DNA of 64,000 nt from Endozoicomonas gorgoniicola (lineage in GTDB: Bacteria; Pseudomonadota; Gammaproteobacteria; Pseudomonadales; Endozoicomonadaceae). The notes under the pieces were generated by a model that did no database searches, was not told where the DNA came from, and saw only the letters and a list, made by a program, of their open reading frames with translations. Shown one piece after another: positions 1 to 9,612 of this stretch (the first letter of the stretch is position 1; each line of letters begins with the position of its first letter). The stretch covers positions 2,560,501 through 2,624,500 of the forward strand of contig NZ_JAPFCC010000001.1 of NCBI RefSeq assembly GCF_025562715.2, read 5' to 3'. The translations under genes were made by a program, and so were the position numbers.

Positions 1-298
1 TGGTCAGGTACTTGCCATTCTCCTGATACAGATATCGAAAAGGCATAGGTTTGGTAGCCAGTAGACTTTCGATCAATACAGTTTCTTCTTCCAGAAAATG
101 CTTTGTTTGATGTTTTCTCAAAAAGACCTGTCCATCTTCAACTCGCTCATATATCTCACGACCTTCAGGCAGAAGCTCTACAGGTTCACCTTTGCCTTCT
201 ATCTTCTGGGAAAAAAAATACCGTGGTTTCCCTGTTTTGGTCACGGATTTTCTCAGATAATACGTTTTTCCAGCACGATTTGTGTACTCAAGCATCAT
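1..298 (-). CDS. Hypothetical protein, C-terminus cut by window edge
   Basis: A minus-strand frame opens with two ATGs at 298 and 295 and stays open to the window edge, so the C-terminus is not visible. The protein starts MMLEYTNRAGKTYYLRKS and is rich in charged residues, with a glutamate-rich stretch (FLEEET) near residue 75. It has no signal peptide or membrane segment. It lies just downstream of the integrase remnant on the same strand. I do not recognise a named family. The conserved-looking composition makes a real gene likely. Confidence 0.6.
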   Translation of the reverse strand, partial: MMLEYTNRAGKTYYLRKSVTKTGKPRYFFSQKIEGKGEPVELLPEGREIYERVEDGQVFLRKHQTKHFLEEETVLIESLLATKPMPFRYLYQENGKYLT

Positions 299-367
299 TC
301 GTCCCTCACTGCACATTGGCGGGGATCATAGCCGATTTTTCTCAAATTCTCCTTTTTATAGCATTGC

Positions 368-790
368 CTACACATTGTCCCACGAAAGTGACATCGAAGC
401 CTTCAGCAACTGCCTGTTCACCAACTCATTCTCTGCCCAGTACTGATTCTCAACTCTCTTGCACTGCGACCACAAATCCGGTGGTTCATTATGTAACAGG
501 TGAGTATAACGCCGCAGGTGTTCCCAGGTTTTATGGCCGCTGCGAATTGCGACCTCAGGAATGGACATTTTTTGTTCGAAAAGCCGGGAGATGCCTTCAT
601 GTCGGAAGGAGTGAAAACGGAGGTCAGGAAACCCCAGCTCTTTCGTGACATCTGAAAACCGGACAGCAACAGACTTGGCCTTGTACGGAAAAATCCTGTC
701 CTCGCCCTCAAAGCGTGGCTGCCGCTCTATGATTTCAAGACATTCAGTGGAGATGGGTACTTTCTGCTCAGATTTAGAGTTCTTAAAACA
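368..790 (-). pseudogene. Tyrosine recombinase (phage integrase), C-terminal remnant
   Basis: The minus-strand frame encodes the catalytic end of a tyrosine recombinase. It shows the HxxR box in RFHSFRHEGISRLFE, then RSGHKTWEHLRRYTHL, which holds the second His and the nucleophilic Tyr. The N-terminal core-binding domain and the first catalytic Arg are missing, and the frame runs into the IS4-type element to the right. The C-terminal tail reads PPDLW followed by charged residues. The same tail occurs in a second remnant near 32 kb, so the two are homologous. This is a relic and cannot be active. Confidence 0.85.
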
Positions 791-889
791 TGAGCGTTCG
801 GTAAAATATTTAGCGTCGGCGCAGCCAACCCCGTCAGGCGCATAATTTAAACCTGCCTGAACCGTTTAAATCATTGGTTCTGAGTTCAT

Positions 890-2214
890 TTATGCCGCTT
901 TTTCCAAAAAACTATCCGAACGTTCGTTTTTATCCGGCAATCTCAGCTCTAATTTTTGCTCATATCGGTTCCAGCAGCCACGAATTCGAAACTGCGGAAT
1001 AATCCAAAACAGCGCGCGCCTAAGCATTCCGGCCGTGACAGTATCGGGATGCCTCCAGGCAGTTTTGGCCAGGGCAATAGCCGCTGGATTTTGACAAATG
1101 GTCAGCAATTGCAACAGCGCATACCCTGCCATTTTAATGTGCATCCATCGTAACAGCGTTCTGAGTTTCTGCTGCCATAAATGCTTGCATCCAAACTCGT
1201 GTTTCAGTTGCTGGAACATAGGCTCTATAGGCCACCTGAGCGAGTAGGCTAATAGCACTTCATCGGCTTTCAGGTCAGGGTTGGTGGACAGAAATAGTTT
1301 GGTTTCTGTTTCTCCCTTGTCGTTTTCAAAACGACTCCAGACGACTCGGACAATACGGCCTTTCAAAAAACGAGCCCGGCAAATACAGGAACGGAAAGAG
1401 ACAGTCCGGTTCTTTCTGTAAAGCCAGAGAGTCATCTTGGTCTCTGGTAATTTCTCTACTTCCTCAGGTGTCATTTTGACACCATACTTACGCCTGCGGC
1501 CTTTCCTTTTGAAAGGAGAGGGAGGAAGTGCATCGACTGGAAGCGCATAAAGTGCCCGGTTTTTGGGTATATGACCAATGACCTCATACCCAAGCTCAAG
1601 CGCGGGCTGCATCATGGTGTGATTCATAAACCAGCAGTCAGTGAGTAGCCGCAAAGCTCGCCCCTGAAGAGTCTGCCGTACAGATTTCAGCATCGCCTTT
1701 GCAATTTTAAGTTTACTGATATTGCCTGATTTAGGTGATGGAAATGCCATCACTGGAACCGCAGTATGCACCTTGTCTGATGGTCTCTGGAAAGGAATAG
1801 CCAGAAAGACCCAGCATTGACCAAGAAGATAAGTACACCGGTTCTTTTTCTTGCTGTGTTGGTGATGTATTCGGCATGCCGGTGCTTTGTCAGAGCAACG
1901 TTCGAGTGTCAGGTCGTCAAGAATCAGGGGAATGGTCTGACCGTCAGGCACTTTAGAACTGACCAGCAATATCAGACGATGCGCCAGGTTTCGCCAACGC
2001 CACTTACCTTGAGAGACCCAATGATGGTAGCTGTTCCAGAAATTCTCGTAGTGGATCGTCGGAGAGCCTGTGTAACAAAGCCTTCGCCAGAAAGCATGCC
2101 ACCCAGAAGTAACTCACAGAACGTCGGTGCCGCAAGTGGTGATAGCGCTTTTGCAAGAAATGTCGTATATAAAGAAAGCTCGCGAAGGATTACTTTCTGA
2201 TCTGAAGTGAGCAT
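890..2214 (-). pseudogene. IS4-superfamily transposase, frameshifted
   Basis: An N-terminal piece (1972-2214) and a larger piece (890-1969) lie in different frames of one transposase. Reading the second frame back past 2000 gives HHWVSQGKWRWRNLA, the expected continuation of the first piece, so a frameshift lies near 2030-2060. The DDE residues are visible: LILDDL (first Asp), LLTDCWFM (second Asp), and a YxxR...E...K box in AYSLRWPIEPMFQQLKHEFG. The element probably extends from about 850 to about 2299, but I could not find convincing terminal inverted repeats. It separates the integrase remnant from the IS1380 element. Confidence 0.8.
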
Positions 2215-2303
2215 GGCAACCGCTTTTTTCTGGTAGATGAAGCGGTTGCTTAACCTATTTCGGCATCAAAAAATACAAAACGTTAGTACTTATAATTCTC
2301 TAA

Positions 2304-4023
2304 CCCGAATATTTCATAAATGAGCAACAAGTTCCGGAAAAAACATCCCATTCTGATTTTTTCGGAGGTCTGTTGCTCTACTGTCCATGAAAAAGGTATT
2401 ACAACCCGAACTCACCATTAATTCGGATGTTTTTTGATCAGCACCTGCTTTTTCAGGACAACAGAATTCCCCAACACTCTTTCTGTTGGTCGCTATTTTA
2501 TTCTGATTGAGTTTATGAAGCTGACTATCCCGGTCGAGGCAGCGGCATTGAATAAAAGACTTCGGTTATATGCTGCAAAAGCCCTTTTATTGGACAGCTG
2601 CGGGGCAAGTGAAGTTTGATTCGGTCTTTATACTCAACCACTTTAACCGCGACCTTACAAAGTTTTGTGATCACGGTTGATGGCTGTGCCTTTTCCAGCT
2701 CCGTACCTTTCAGTGCCTTGGTTCTCAGCTCATAGTGAAGAACATAAGCAGCGCAGGCGTAAAACATTCTCAGGTGATTTGCCAGAAAGCCTTGATCTGA
2801 CAAGCGATCACCGGACAAATCACTTTTCAGATGCTTAATGAAGTTCTCATCCTGCCCTCTGGGACAATAAAGGTCTTCATATATTTCCTCGGGGGAAGCC
2901 TCCATCATCGAAGTCACAATAAAGCGGGGATTGTCGCCTTTCTGGTTGACCTCTGCCTTATAGATTATCCGGGTGTCCAGCCCTTTCCAGCTTTTTGCCT
3001 GATAGTCCGTTTCTCCGTAGAGCCTGAGTCGCTCAGGCTCTGGCATGTTGTTCAGTTTTGCCAGCCCGGTTTTAACGTCGAGAGCTTTCCGCGCTTCATC
3101 CAGCAACTCTTTGGCTTTAGGTCGCAAGGCCGTCTTGTGTCCTGCGCCTTTTCCCAGCACGTAGTCGGAGTGAGGGTCATCCTGAACAACCTGCATTAAC
3201 TCTGGTTGGGCAAAGTGGCTATCCCCACGAACCAGTAAATGGGTTTTCGGCCATCTTGTACGGATCAGCTTAATGAGGCGCTGGAGAATAGCTGCATTCT
3301 CTCGGCCTGTGGGTGTTTTTCCAGGACGCAGGATCGAAGTGATCAGCTTGCCGCTGAGCCCCTCAAAGATCATTAAGGGCAAGTAACAGTAGTCTTGATA
3401 TTTGGCGTTGAACAGGTTCATCTGCTGGCCGCCATGGGTGATAGCAGGCGTATGATCCAGGTCGATAATGATGGCTAATGGCGGGTATTCATAACTGCTG
3501 ATGAAGTGATCAGCCAGTGCTTTGGTCATATTATAAATATCCCGTTTGGTCATGGACTGACCAAGCCTTGTATACGTTGGAGCGGAAGCCAGATGGTTAT
3601 CATCGTCCAGTGGGTTTCTTCCATTGGCAAGCTTAAAGATTGGGTCTTTACGCAGATGGTTGCTGTCGTTTGCATCTTCATAACCACAGGCCATTTGCAG
3701 AACTCTTTGGGCAATGAGTTCTTGCAGGGTGTGGTCGATGTAGGATTGATGACGTTTATCGTCAATGCCGTCAGTCAGCCTGGATATGATACCGCTGTGA
3801 AGCATTGTTTCACGTAGCATCAGGGCGCCAAAATCAGAGGATAATTCTCCGCCATTGAAGTCTGCCCGGATAGTTTTTCCGTTGGAGGGGTGAAAACGAA
3901 GCTGTTCTTGTGTAAATTTGTTCATGGCAAGTTCCGGTTTGCTTCTTCCGAAGCATTTTTTTGGTCGACCCAATTATATCAAGTGATTGGGCGGAACTTG
4001 CCTCTTTTTATGAAATATCCGGG
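2304..4023 (-). mobile_element. IS1380-family insertion sequence
   Basis: The ends are imperfect inverted repeats: CCCGAATATTTCATAAA on the left, and on the right the complement of CCCGGATATTTCATAAA. They are flanked by the 4-bp direct repeat CTAA at 2300-2303 and 4024-4027, which fits the short duplications of this family. The single gene inside encodes a full-length transposase. The insertion cuts the phage tape-measure gene, whose final residues are now encoded by the IS end. Confidence 0.9.
2525..3925 (-). CDS. IS1380-family transposase
   Basis: A long frame encodes an IS1380-type DDE transposase of about 466 residues from the ATG at 3925. A frame start at 3973 would add 16 residues. The protein begins MNKFTQEQLRFHPSNGK and contains the family hallmark GGELSSDFGALMLRE. 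An acidic region follows (AIIIDLDHTP), then LVRGDSHFAQPELM, which carries a catalytic Asp. The frame is intact, so the copy may be mobile. The minus orientation matches the phage genes to its right, but it is transcribed from within the IS. Confidence 0.9.
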   Translation of the reverse strand: MNKFTQEQLRFHPSNGKTIRADFNGGELSSDFGALMLRETMLHSGIISRLTDGIDDKRHQSYIDHTLQELIAQRVLQMACGYEDANDSNHLRKDPIFKLANGRNPLDDDNHLASAPTYTRLGQSMTKRDIYNMTKALADHFISSYEYPPLAIIIDLDHTPAITHGGQQMNLFNAKYQDYCYLPLMIFEGLSGKLITSILRPGKTPTGRENAAILQRLIKLIRTRWPKTHLLVRGDSHFAQPELMQVVQDDPHSDYVLGKGAGHKTALRPKAKELLDEARKALDVKTGLAKLNNMPEPERLRLYGETDYQAKSWKGLDTRIIYKAEVNQKGDNPRFIVTSMMEASPEEIYEDLYCPRGQDENFIKHLKSDLSGDRLSDQGFLANHLRMFYACAAYVLHYELRTKALKGTELEKAQPSTVITKLCKVAVKVVEYKDRIKLHLPRSCPIKGLLQHITEVFYSMPLPRPG

Positions 4024-5828
4024 CTAAACTCGAGAACGGCAGGTTTGACCTGTTGGTAATTATCCAGCAATTGGTCAATGGTCTTTTTGTTATGCTGCCG
4101 GACTTTTTGCTGGGACTGTTCGTTATTTCTGACAAGGCTGTCGCCTATATCCGACAAGGCATCATTAACATCGGAAGCGTCCTGCTTGACCTTCGCTGTG
4201 AAGTCATTGCTCATGGCATCCAGCGTGGCGGTAATGGCTGCGGTTTTTGCGGCCATTTCATCGGCATTGACCGCTTTAAACAGGCTGGACAAACCGCTGG
4301 TAATGGAAGCAAAGGTCGCAGTCACCACAGCACCAAAACCGTTCACCCCCACCATAAAGCCATTAAAGAACAGTTTGACGGTGGAGCTGGTTATCTCAAA
4401 CGCTGACCGGGCATCGCTCAGTGCGTTACTGACTGTACGAAAACCGTCTTTTATCCCGGAAACAAACCCTTCAATGGTCACGCCAGACAGTGAAGCCTTA
4501 ATACTTTCTGCCATGCTGATAAAGCCATCGCTGATGGCTTTTGCTACTTGTTCTAACTTGCCGTTGTCCGTTAATTCCTGAATGCTGATGGCAAAGCTTT
4601 TTAACTGACCTTTGACGTAATCCAGCCAGCCGGAATCGGCAATCTGTCCTTTAAACTTCAGCCACTCATCGGACATATTCGCCATCAAGCCTGACAGCAG
4701 GCTCATATTAGCGGCAGCAGCTCCTTCACTGGATTTACCGATCTCTTCAATCAGTAGCTTGATGGTTTCCCTGCCAAGTTTCCCGGCACTGGATAGTTTC
4801 TGTAGCTCCTGAGTATTATTGCCCGTTACCTTTTCCAGCAGGCTCCAAACCGGAACGCCACGCTCAACCAGCTGTAGAATTTCCTCCCCTTGCAGTTTTT
4901 GCTTTGCCCACGCCTGACCTAACGCAAGAGTCATCCCGTTCAGGCGCTCCATCCCTCCGCCGAGTTTGGAGGTCTGATCCACAATGGCCTGAAGCGTGCC
5001 ATCCTTGGGGTCAAGCCCGAAGTTTTTCAGGGCAGTAAAGGAGTCAGCAACCTGCTGTAACTCCAGTGGGGTTTTAGAGGTGAAGTCCTTGATCCATTCA
5101 ACCGCCCGGTTGCCTTCCTCGATGCTGCCCATAATGGCGGTAAGCTGAACTTCCAGCCTTTCAAACTGATCCCCGGCTCCCAGAACACCCTGCATGGCAC
5201 GCTTGATGGCGTACAAACCAGCACCAGCGGATACCAGTGCCGTGAATCGACCTGCCAGACCATTAATGCCTTTTGAGGCAAGGCTGGCATCACTGGCGAC
5301 CTTCTTAAACGGGTTTCGCCGTAGAGTGCGCTGGGCTTGTTGGCTTTTCGCTGTTAGCTTTTGGTAAGCCGCTGATGTTTGTTTCAGTTCTCTTTGTAGC
5401 CGGTTCTGCTGCTGGGCAATCTTACGGTTCGATAATCCGGCTTTCTCCAGAGAACCACGCAGCTCAGCTAATTTCCCCCGCTGTTTTTGATAGGCCTGGT
5501 TTGCCGCAATGACCGACTTACGGGCATTGTCCAGTGACCGCTGCATCGCCTTGGTGGGCTTGGCAGTCTTTTGATATTCCCGAGCTAACTGCTCGACCTT
5601 CTCTTCAGCCTGTTTATACGCCTGCCCCGATGCCTGAACGGTCTTTTTCTGCTGCTGAAAAGCGGATAACAACTTGTCCTGTTGTTCAAGGGTGCTAAGT
5701 TGCTGTTTCAGCTCATGGGTTTTCTTACGTAGCTTTTCCAGCGATTTAGCCGATTGCTGAACCGGGCGAGAGAGGGTGTCTCTCGGCTCAAGTACTAACC
5801 GTAAGGCGGATTCTTTAACTGATCCCAT
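4008..5828 (-). pseudogene. Phage tail tape-measure protein, 3' end truncated by IS
   Basis: This 606-residue frame has a lambda gpH-like layout. It has a long Lys/Gln-rich coiled coil (about residues 20-180), a tape-measure domain with hydrophobic stretches around residues 190-330 (LAGRFTALVSAGAGLYAIKR), and a helical C-terminal part. The tape measure sets tail length and is expelled with the DNA. The last five residues (SPDIS) come from the IS1380 end, so the native gene stops at 4024 and its 3' part is lost. No tail-tip or fibre genes follow, so the tail module is incomplete. Confidence 0.85.
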
Positions 5829-5863
5829 AATGTGCCTTAAGCTTTAGCCGTTGAGGTGTGGTA

Positions 5864-6127
5864 ATGCTGACGCCAGAAGAAATTGATTACTTAGTCGGAT
5901 ACCTGACAGCACTTGGTGGAAGGAGCCAGCTATTGTTACAAACCTTATTGATTATGATTTATAACGACTCTAACTTCGGTAAATGGCTTTACGACATCTA
6001 TTCACATTGCGAGCTGGATCTTGCTACTGATCTTGTTGTATCTGCCATTGAAATGTACTTACAAGAGCATGGTTTTTGCTGCTATCAGGAAATACTTACA
6101 GAACATGCCCTTCCTCTGAACCCCTGA
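5864..6127 (+). CDS. Small hypothetical protein antisense to phage tail genes
   Basis: An 87-residue frame on the strand opposite the tail genes fills the gap between tail tube and tape measure, where lambda has its G/T chaperone genes. GAGGTG at 5853 lies about 6 bases before the ATG at 5864, so I prefer that over the GTG at 5858. The protein is acidic and helical (MLTPEEIDYLVGYLTALGG) and carries no known motif. It may be a cargo gene that replaced the tail chaperone region. It could also be a non-coding frame, but the ribosome site argues for expression. Confidence 0.5.
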   Translation: MLTPEEIDYLVGYLTALGGRSQLLLQTLLIMIYNDSNFGKWLYDIYSHCELDLATDLVVSAIEMYLQEHGFCCYQEILTEHALPLNP

Positions 6128-6128
6128 C

Positions 6129-6872
6129 TTACGTTGCCAGATCAATCTGCATAAACGGACTCAACCCGTTCCCGCTAATACTCGGGTCTGCCAGCACATC
6201 TATCTGTAAACTGAGGCTGGCAAAATCATCCGAGATGAAGCCAAGGTTCTGGGCTGGAGAGAACTTCACCCGATGCACCCGGATATTAAAGGGCAAGCCC
6301 TCCTGGGCATCGTTCAGCCCTTCCATAAACAGCACAAACTCACGACCACTTTCCACTAATACCTGCACCATATTAGAGGCAATGGGCGTGTAACTGACTT
6401 TTACACCTTTATTATCAATGCCACTATTCACCAGCACCTTGATACCAGATTTTGCTAATTCATAATCCACACCCACCACCAGTTCGGTATCCGTACTGTC
6501 TTTGATGGTGACCGATTGCTTCAAGTCCGGCAGATGGTTAAACGGGATCAGTTCATCCTCCACCCCGTGACTGGGTAACAGTTCACCAGTGATTGGAGTT
6601 GTGGTGGCTGCGGTGACACTACCCCGCAGGGCAAGGGAAATATTCGATGCGGTAAAGTCATTAGCGACAATGCTTGCCGTAACACTGGACACCCGGCTGA
6701 GTACATTGCGGTTACCACCGCCTCCCAGATAGTTCTTCAGCTCTTTGCGGTCTTCTTCAAAGCTGAAGGTAAACTCGCTGACATTGCCAATAGGCAGCAG
6801 TGGTGCTGACTGGTCGTAGGGTTGCAGGTGGATGGAACCGGCACCAATGAAACTGCGGTCGATTGTGGACAT
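6129..6872 (-). CDS. Phage major tail tube protein (lambda gpV-like)
   Basis: The 247-residue product matches the length of lambda gpV and lies at its expected place between tail terminator and tape measure. It begins MSTIDRSFIGAGSIHLQPYD and continues with a beta-rich tube fold (LPIGNVSEFTFSFEEDRKEL). An Asn/Gly-rich loop (YLGGGGNRNVLSR) follows. A second beta domain around residues 125-165 (VVGVDYELAKSGIKVLV) resembles the added segments of tail tube proteins. AGGAGATTTCCT on the coding strand provides a good ribosome site. The gene looks intact. Confidence 0.8.
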   Translation of the reverse strand: MSTIDRSFIGAGSIHLQPYDQSAPLLPIGNVSEFTFSFEEDRKELKNYLGGGGNRNVLSRVSSVTASIVANDFTASNISLALRGSVTAATTTPITGELLPSHGVEDELIPFNHLPDLKQSVTIKDSTDTELVVGVDYELAKSGIKVLVNSGIDNKGVKVSYTPIASNMVQVLVESGREFVLFMEGLNDAQEGLPFNIRVHRVKFSPAQNLGFISDDFASLSLQIDVLADPSISGNGLSPFMQIDLAT

Positions 6873-6920
6873 AGGAAATCTCCTGTTAGATTTATTTTTG
6901 GGATGGGTTGTTGGAGTGAT

Positions 6921-7322
6921 TTAGAAGATGGCTTCAAGGTTCACAGACATATCTGCAAACGAGAGCTGCCCGTTGTTGGGAGCGATATCGAACTGAGTCT
7001 CTGAGAAGCTGATTTTCCGGACACCTTCAAAGTGGGCGCTATTGAGCAGTGACCGGATCGTTCGGACAATGGTCATCAGCTGATAAGTTGTATCAGGCTG
7101 CGTCCGGTAAACGCCGCTGACCGTTAATTCCAGCCGATACTTTGCCCGTTTACCCTGCCGTTCCTGTTCCCGGATACTGTCCAGCTGTACCAGAATGGCT
7201 GGGGGCTCTATCTCTGGAAGGTCAGCGATGGAATAGCCAAGCAATACCGGAAAACGACTCTCTTCCAGTTTGGCGACAAGGGCTTTGATGATCTGTTCAT
7301 CGGGATTCGATGTTGAAGGCAT
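6921..7322 (-). CDS. Phage minor tail protein / tail terminator (gpU-like)
   Basis: A 133-residue product lies directly upstream of the tail tube gene and overlaps the 3' end of the gpZ-like gene by 26 bases. Its size matches lambda gpU (131 residues), which caps the tail. The pattern PAILVQLDSIREQERQGKRA followed by a beta-rich core (YRLELTVSGVYRT) suits the gpU/phage gp37-type fold. The assignment rests on order and size more than on a diagnostic motif. The gene looks complete. Confidence 0.65.
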   Translation of the reverse strand: MPSTSNPDEQIIKALVAKLEESRFPVLLGYSIADLPEIEPPAILVQLDSIREQERQGKRAKYRLELTVSGVYRTQPDTTYQLMTIVRTIRSLLNSAHFEGVRKISFSETQFDIAPNNGQLSFADMSVNLEAIF

Positions 7323-7896
7323 AGTTCAGCTCTTGTTGTAGCAATGTTGAAAACCGTTCAAGCAGCAATGGCTCCATGTTTGCCAGCGCCGTTTCTGCCT
7401 GTTGATAGATGGGAAGGGACTGTTTTTCGATGGGCAAGCCGATCCACATCAACCGCCCTGATTTTCTTGACCGCTGTTGTTTATGCTTCCAGTTAACCGC
7501 ACGCTTGAACACCATGGCTTTCGGAGCGTTGACTGGCTGGAACAGAAACGCTCCCTGCCAGAAATGCTTGCCGGTTCGGACTCCTGCCCTGGTCTGCCGG
7601 GGAGTACCCAGTTTATGAGCCGGAATATCAAAGATGCCCAGCCACACCACCAGTTCATACTCCCCTGTATCCCGGTTGGTAGCTTTTTTCAGGGATGCCC
7701 GAACCCTGCCCAGCTCTTTTATTAATTTTGCGGTGACCCCAACCTGTCGGGATACCTCCCTTAAAACATTACGCTCGGCAAATTTCGCCAGCTTACCTAA
7801 TGCCCGTTTGGTGGCTTTGGAGACTTTATCGGGTGAGCCTTTTAACCCGGCGATCAGCGGGTCAATCTCACCATCCAGATCAAGGTAAATATTCAT
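7297..7896 (-). CDS. Phage minor tail protein Z-like (tail completion)
   Basis: The 199-residue basic protein is close in size to lambda gpZ (192). It begins MNIYLDLDGEIDPLIAGLKG, then has a lysine-rich helix with an AKFAERNVLREVSRQVGV segment typical of gpZ/HK97 gp10-like proteins. A later motif (HFWQGAFLFQPVNAPKAMVFKR) is also usual in this family. It overlaps the upstream head-tail joiner by 17 bases and the downstream gpU-like gene by 26 bases, a tightly packed tail operon. It appears intact. Confidence 0.75.
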   Translation of the reverse strand: MNIYLDLDGEIDPLIAGLKGSPDKVSKATKRALGKLAKFAERNVLREVSRQVGVTAKLIKELGRVRASLKKATNRDTGEYELVVWLGIFDIPAHKLGTPRQTRAGVRTGKHFWQGAFLFQPVNAPKAMVFKRAVNWKHKQQRSRKSGRLMWIGLPIEKQSLPIYQQAETALANMEPLLLERFSTLLQQELNYAFNIESR

Positions 7897-8248
7897 AAAG
7901 CGTCCATGTCGTTAACTGACCGTCGTCCTGTATTTTCCGGTCAATAACCCATGCCTGATCGATGATATATCCTCGTTTAACCGGCTGGCTGCTGGTTAAC
8001 AGCAAAACATTCAGGCTTTGCAGAGTGTTCTCAAATTGTCCGGAGGGAATCAGCTCTTTTTTGAACATGCCCCTGGTTGTGAAGGATTCACCATCCGGAT
8101 TGCTGACCGTAATGGATTGCCCAAATACCGCTAAGCCTTGATGATGCAAAGCTGCAAACTGATCAGTCATGGTTAGGGTTCCCAATGCGGGATGATGAGA
8201 TAGCGGGAGGGTGAGATAGCGGGCAAGCCCAAAGACTCGCCCGGCCAT
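7880..8248 (-). CDS. Phage head-tail joining protein (gpFII-like)
   Basis: The 122-residue product lies between major capsid and gpZ, the position of lambda gpFII (117 residues), which joins head to tail. The conserved part starts at the internal Met of MTDQFAALHHQGLAVFGQ, so translation may start at that codon and leave a shorter protein. The rest is beta-rich and ends WTLYEYLP. The gene overlaps the next one by 17 bases. The assignment is by order, size and general character. Confidence 0.6.
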   Translation of the reverse strand: MAGRVFGLARYLTLPLSHHPALGTLTMTDQFAALHHQGLAVFGQSITVSNPDGESFTTRGMFKKELIPSGQFENTLQSLNVLLLTSSQPVKRGYIIDQAWVIDRKIQDDGQLTTWTLYEYLP

Positions 8249-8839
8249 TTACGACATTTTCAGTTTAATAACGGCTCTTGGACGCAGGTTGATGGGCAGC
8301 GGGTTAGACTGGGTATGAATCTGGATACCCTTGTCAAAGTCCAGCGGCTTTTGCTTGGCATAACGAGGCAAGCCAATGGTATTCACGGTTTCCACAAAGT
8401 CAGCGGGAGCAAACCATGTACGGAAAATGCCAGTGCCTTCCGGGTAAAGGTAGGCTTCATCGGCAGCGATAAATTCCTTGTCTTCAACACTGCCCCGGTA
8501 CTCTTCCCAGTGAATATTGCCAAACTGGAAACCACTGCGAACATCATCACGGAGCATGGCACCGTCCTGATAACGCTCATAGGCTTTTTCGACCTTTTCA
8601 TGCCCAACCAGTGAATCGAAGAAGTCAGCACCGCACAATGCCCGCAGGCCAGTATACATTTCCGCTCCCAATGCCTTTTCCACCTTGCGACGTACTTTGA
8701 CGGATTCACCACGAACATCGATGCCACTTTCCTGAAACAGTCCCAACTCGCCCAGGCGCATGGGCTTGTAGTCCATTTCGTTGATGGTGGCGGTCAGGCT
8801 GGTAAGACTGAAAGCGTCATTGCTGAAAATATCGAACAT
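8249..8839 (-). pseudogene. Major capsid protein E with a large in-frame internal deletion
   Basis: The product has both ends of a lambda gpE-type capsid protein but only 196 residues; the family is usually about 340. Residues 1-39 match the N-arm (SLTSLTATINEMDYKPMRLG, ELGLFQESGI). From about residue 41 the sequence jumps to the late part (VRGESVKVRRKVEKALG, YTGLRALCGADFFDSLVGHE) and ends normally. About 145 residues, including most of the E-loop and P-domain, are absent with the frame kept. AGGGAGA eight bases before ATG is a strong ribosome site. The protein is unlikely to assemble. Confidence 0.85.
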
Positions 8840-8886
8840 GGTGTTATCTCCCTGATAACGGATGGATTGTTATAGTCGTCACTGTT

Positions 8887-9612
8887 TTAGCTACGCAGGA
8901 TGATGTCCTGTGCGGCGAGTTGTTTGATCGCTGCTGCCTTTTCCTCATCCGTTGCGCCATCAGGGAAAACCAGCAAGCTTTCAACCACTTCCGCCAAGCG
9001 GGTGATAACAACTCCCCTTCCCGGTTCTGAATCGGTGATTTTGTCGGCGTACAAAATGCCAGCGGCGACCTCTGTTCCATCACTGGCAGCCGGGTCAAGC
9101 TGGGTATAAACGTCAGAGGCATCCTTACCGAGTACCGTACCGGCTAGCAGTGAAATATTGGCAGCTGCCTGTACCGGGCTGTCGATTCCGTCGACCAGAC
9201 CCAACTCCAACGCTTCCGCTGCTGAAAACCAGATTTCCTCATCCATCATGGCTTTCATTTCTTCCACAGTTTTGCCGGTTCGGGCAGTGTACGACACCGC
9301 AATACTGTCTGTTACCTTGTCCATCACGTCAGCGGTTTTACGCATTTCATCGGCATCACCCATTGCCCAGCCATAAGGGTTATGGATCATCATCATTGAA
9401 TTTTCAGCCATGCTGACGGTATCGCCTGCCATGGCAATCACACTGGCAATACTGGCCGCCAGACCATCGATGTTGACATGAATGTCCGCTTTATGGGCTC
9501 GCAGCACGTTGTAGATAGCAATGCCCTCGAACACCATCCCACCCCGGCTATTGATACGAACATCAATATTGGTAGCGTCCAGCACTTGTGTCAGCAACGG
9601 TTGCCCTCGCAA
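8887..9612 (-). pseudogene. Chimera: portal tail scrap, ClpP-type protease and decoration protein
   Basis: The first 10 codons (RGQPLLTQVL) read as portal sequence continuing across an amber codon from the upstream frame. Residues 12-145 are an S14/ClpP-like prohead protease with INSRGGMVFEG, a Ser box GLAASIASVIAMAGD (Ser near 54) and a His box MMMIHNPYG (His near 77). The N-terminal part of the fold is missing. From about residue 153 (LLAGTVLGKDA, QLDPAASDGTEVAAGILY, VFPDGATDEEKAAAIKQLAA) the sequence is the C-terminal two thirds of a gpD-type head decoration protein. Two in-frame deletions therefore fused three head genes. It is unlikely to be functional as a head protein set. Confidence 0.8.

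Noticed and set aside
103..648. 181-residue plus-strand frame at the left edge
   Set aside because: It overlaps the integrase remnant and the edge gene, both of which show coding motifs on the minus strand.
418..711. 97-residue minus-strand frame over the integrase
   Set aside because: The neighbouring frame carries the recombinase motifs; this one has none.
8844..9122. 92-residue minus-strand frame between capsid and protease
   Set aside because: It is out of frame with the decoration-protein sequence, which explains this stretch.
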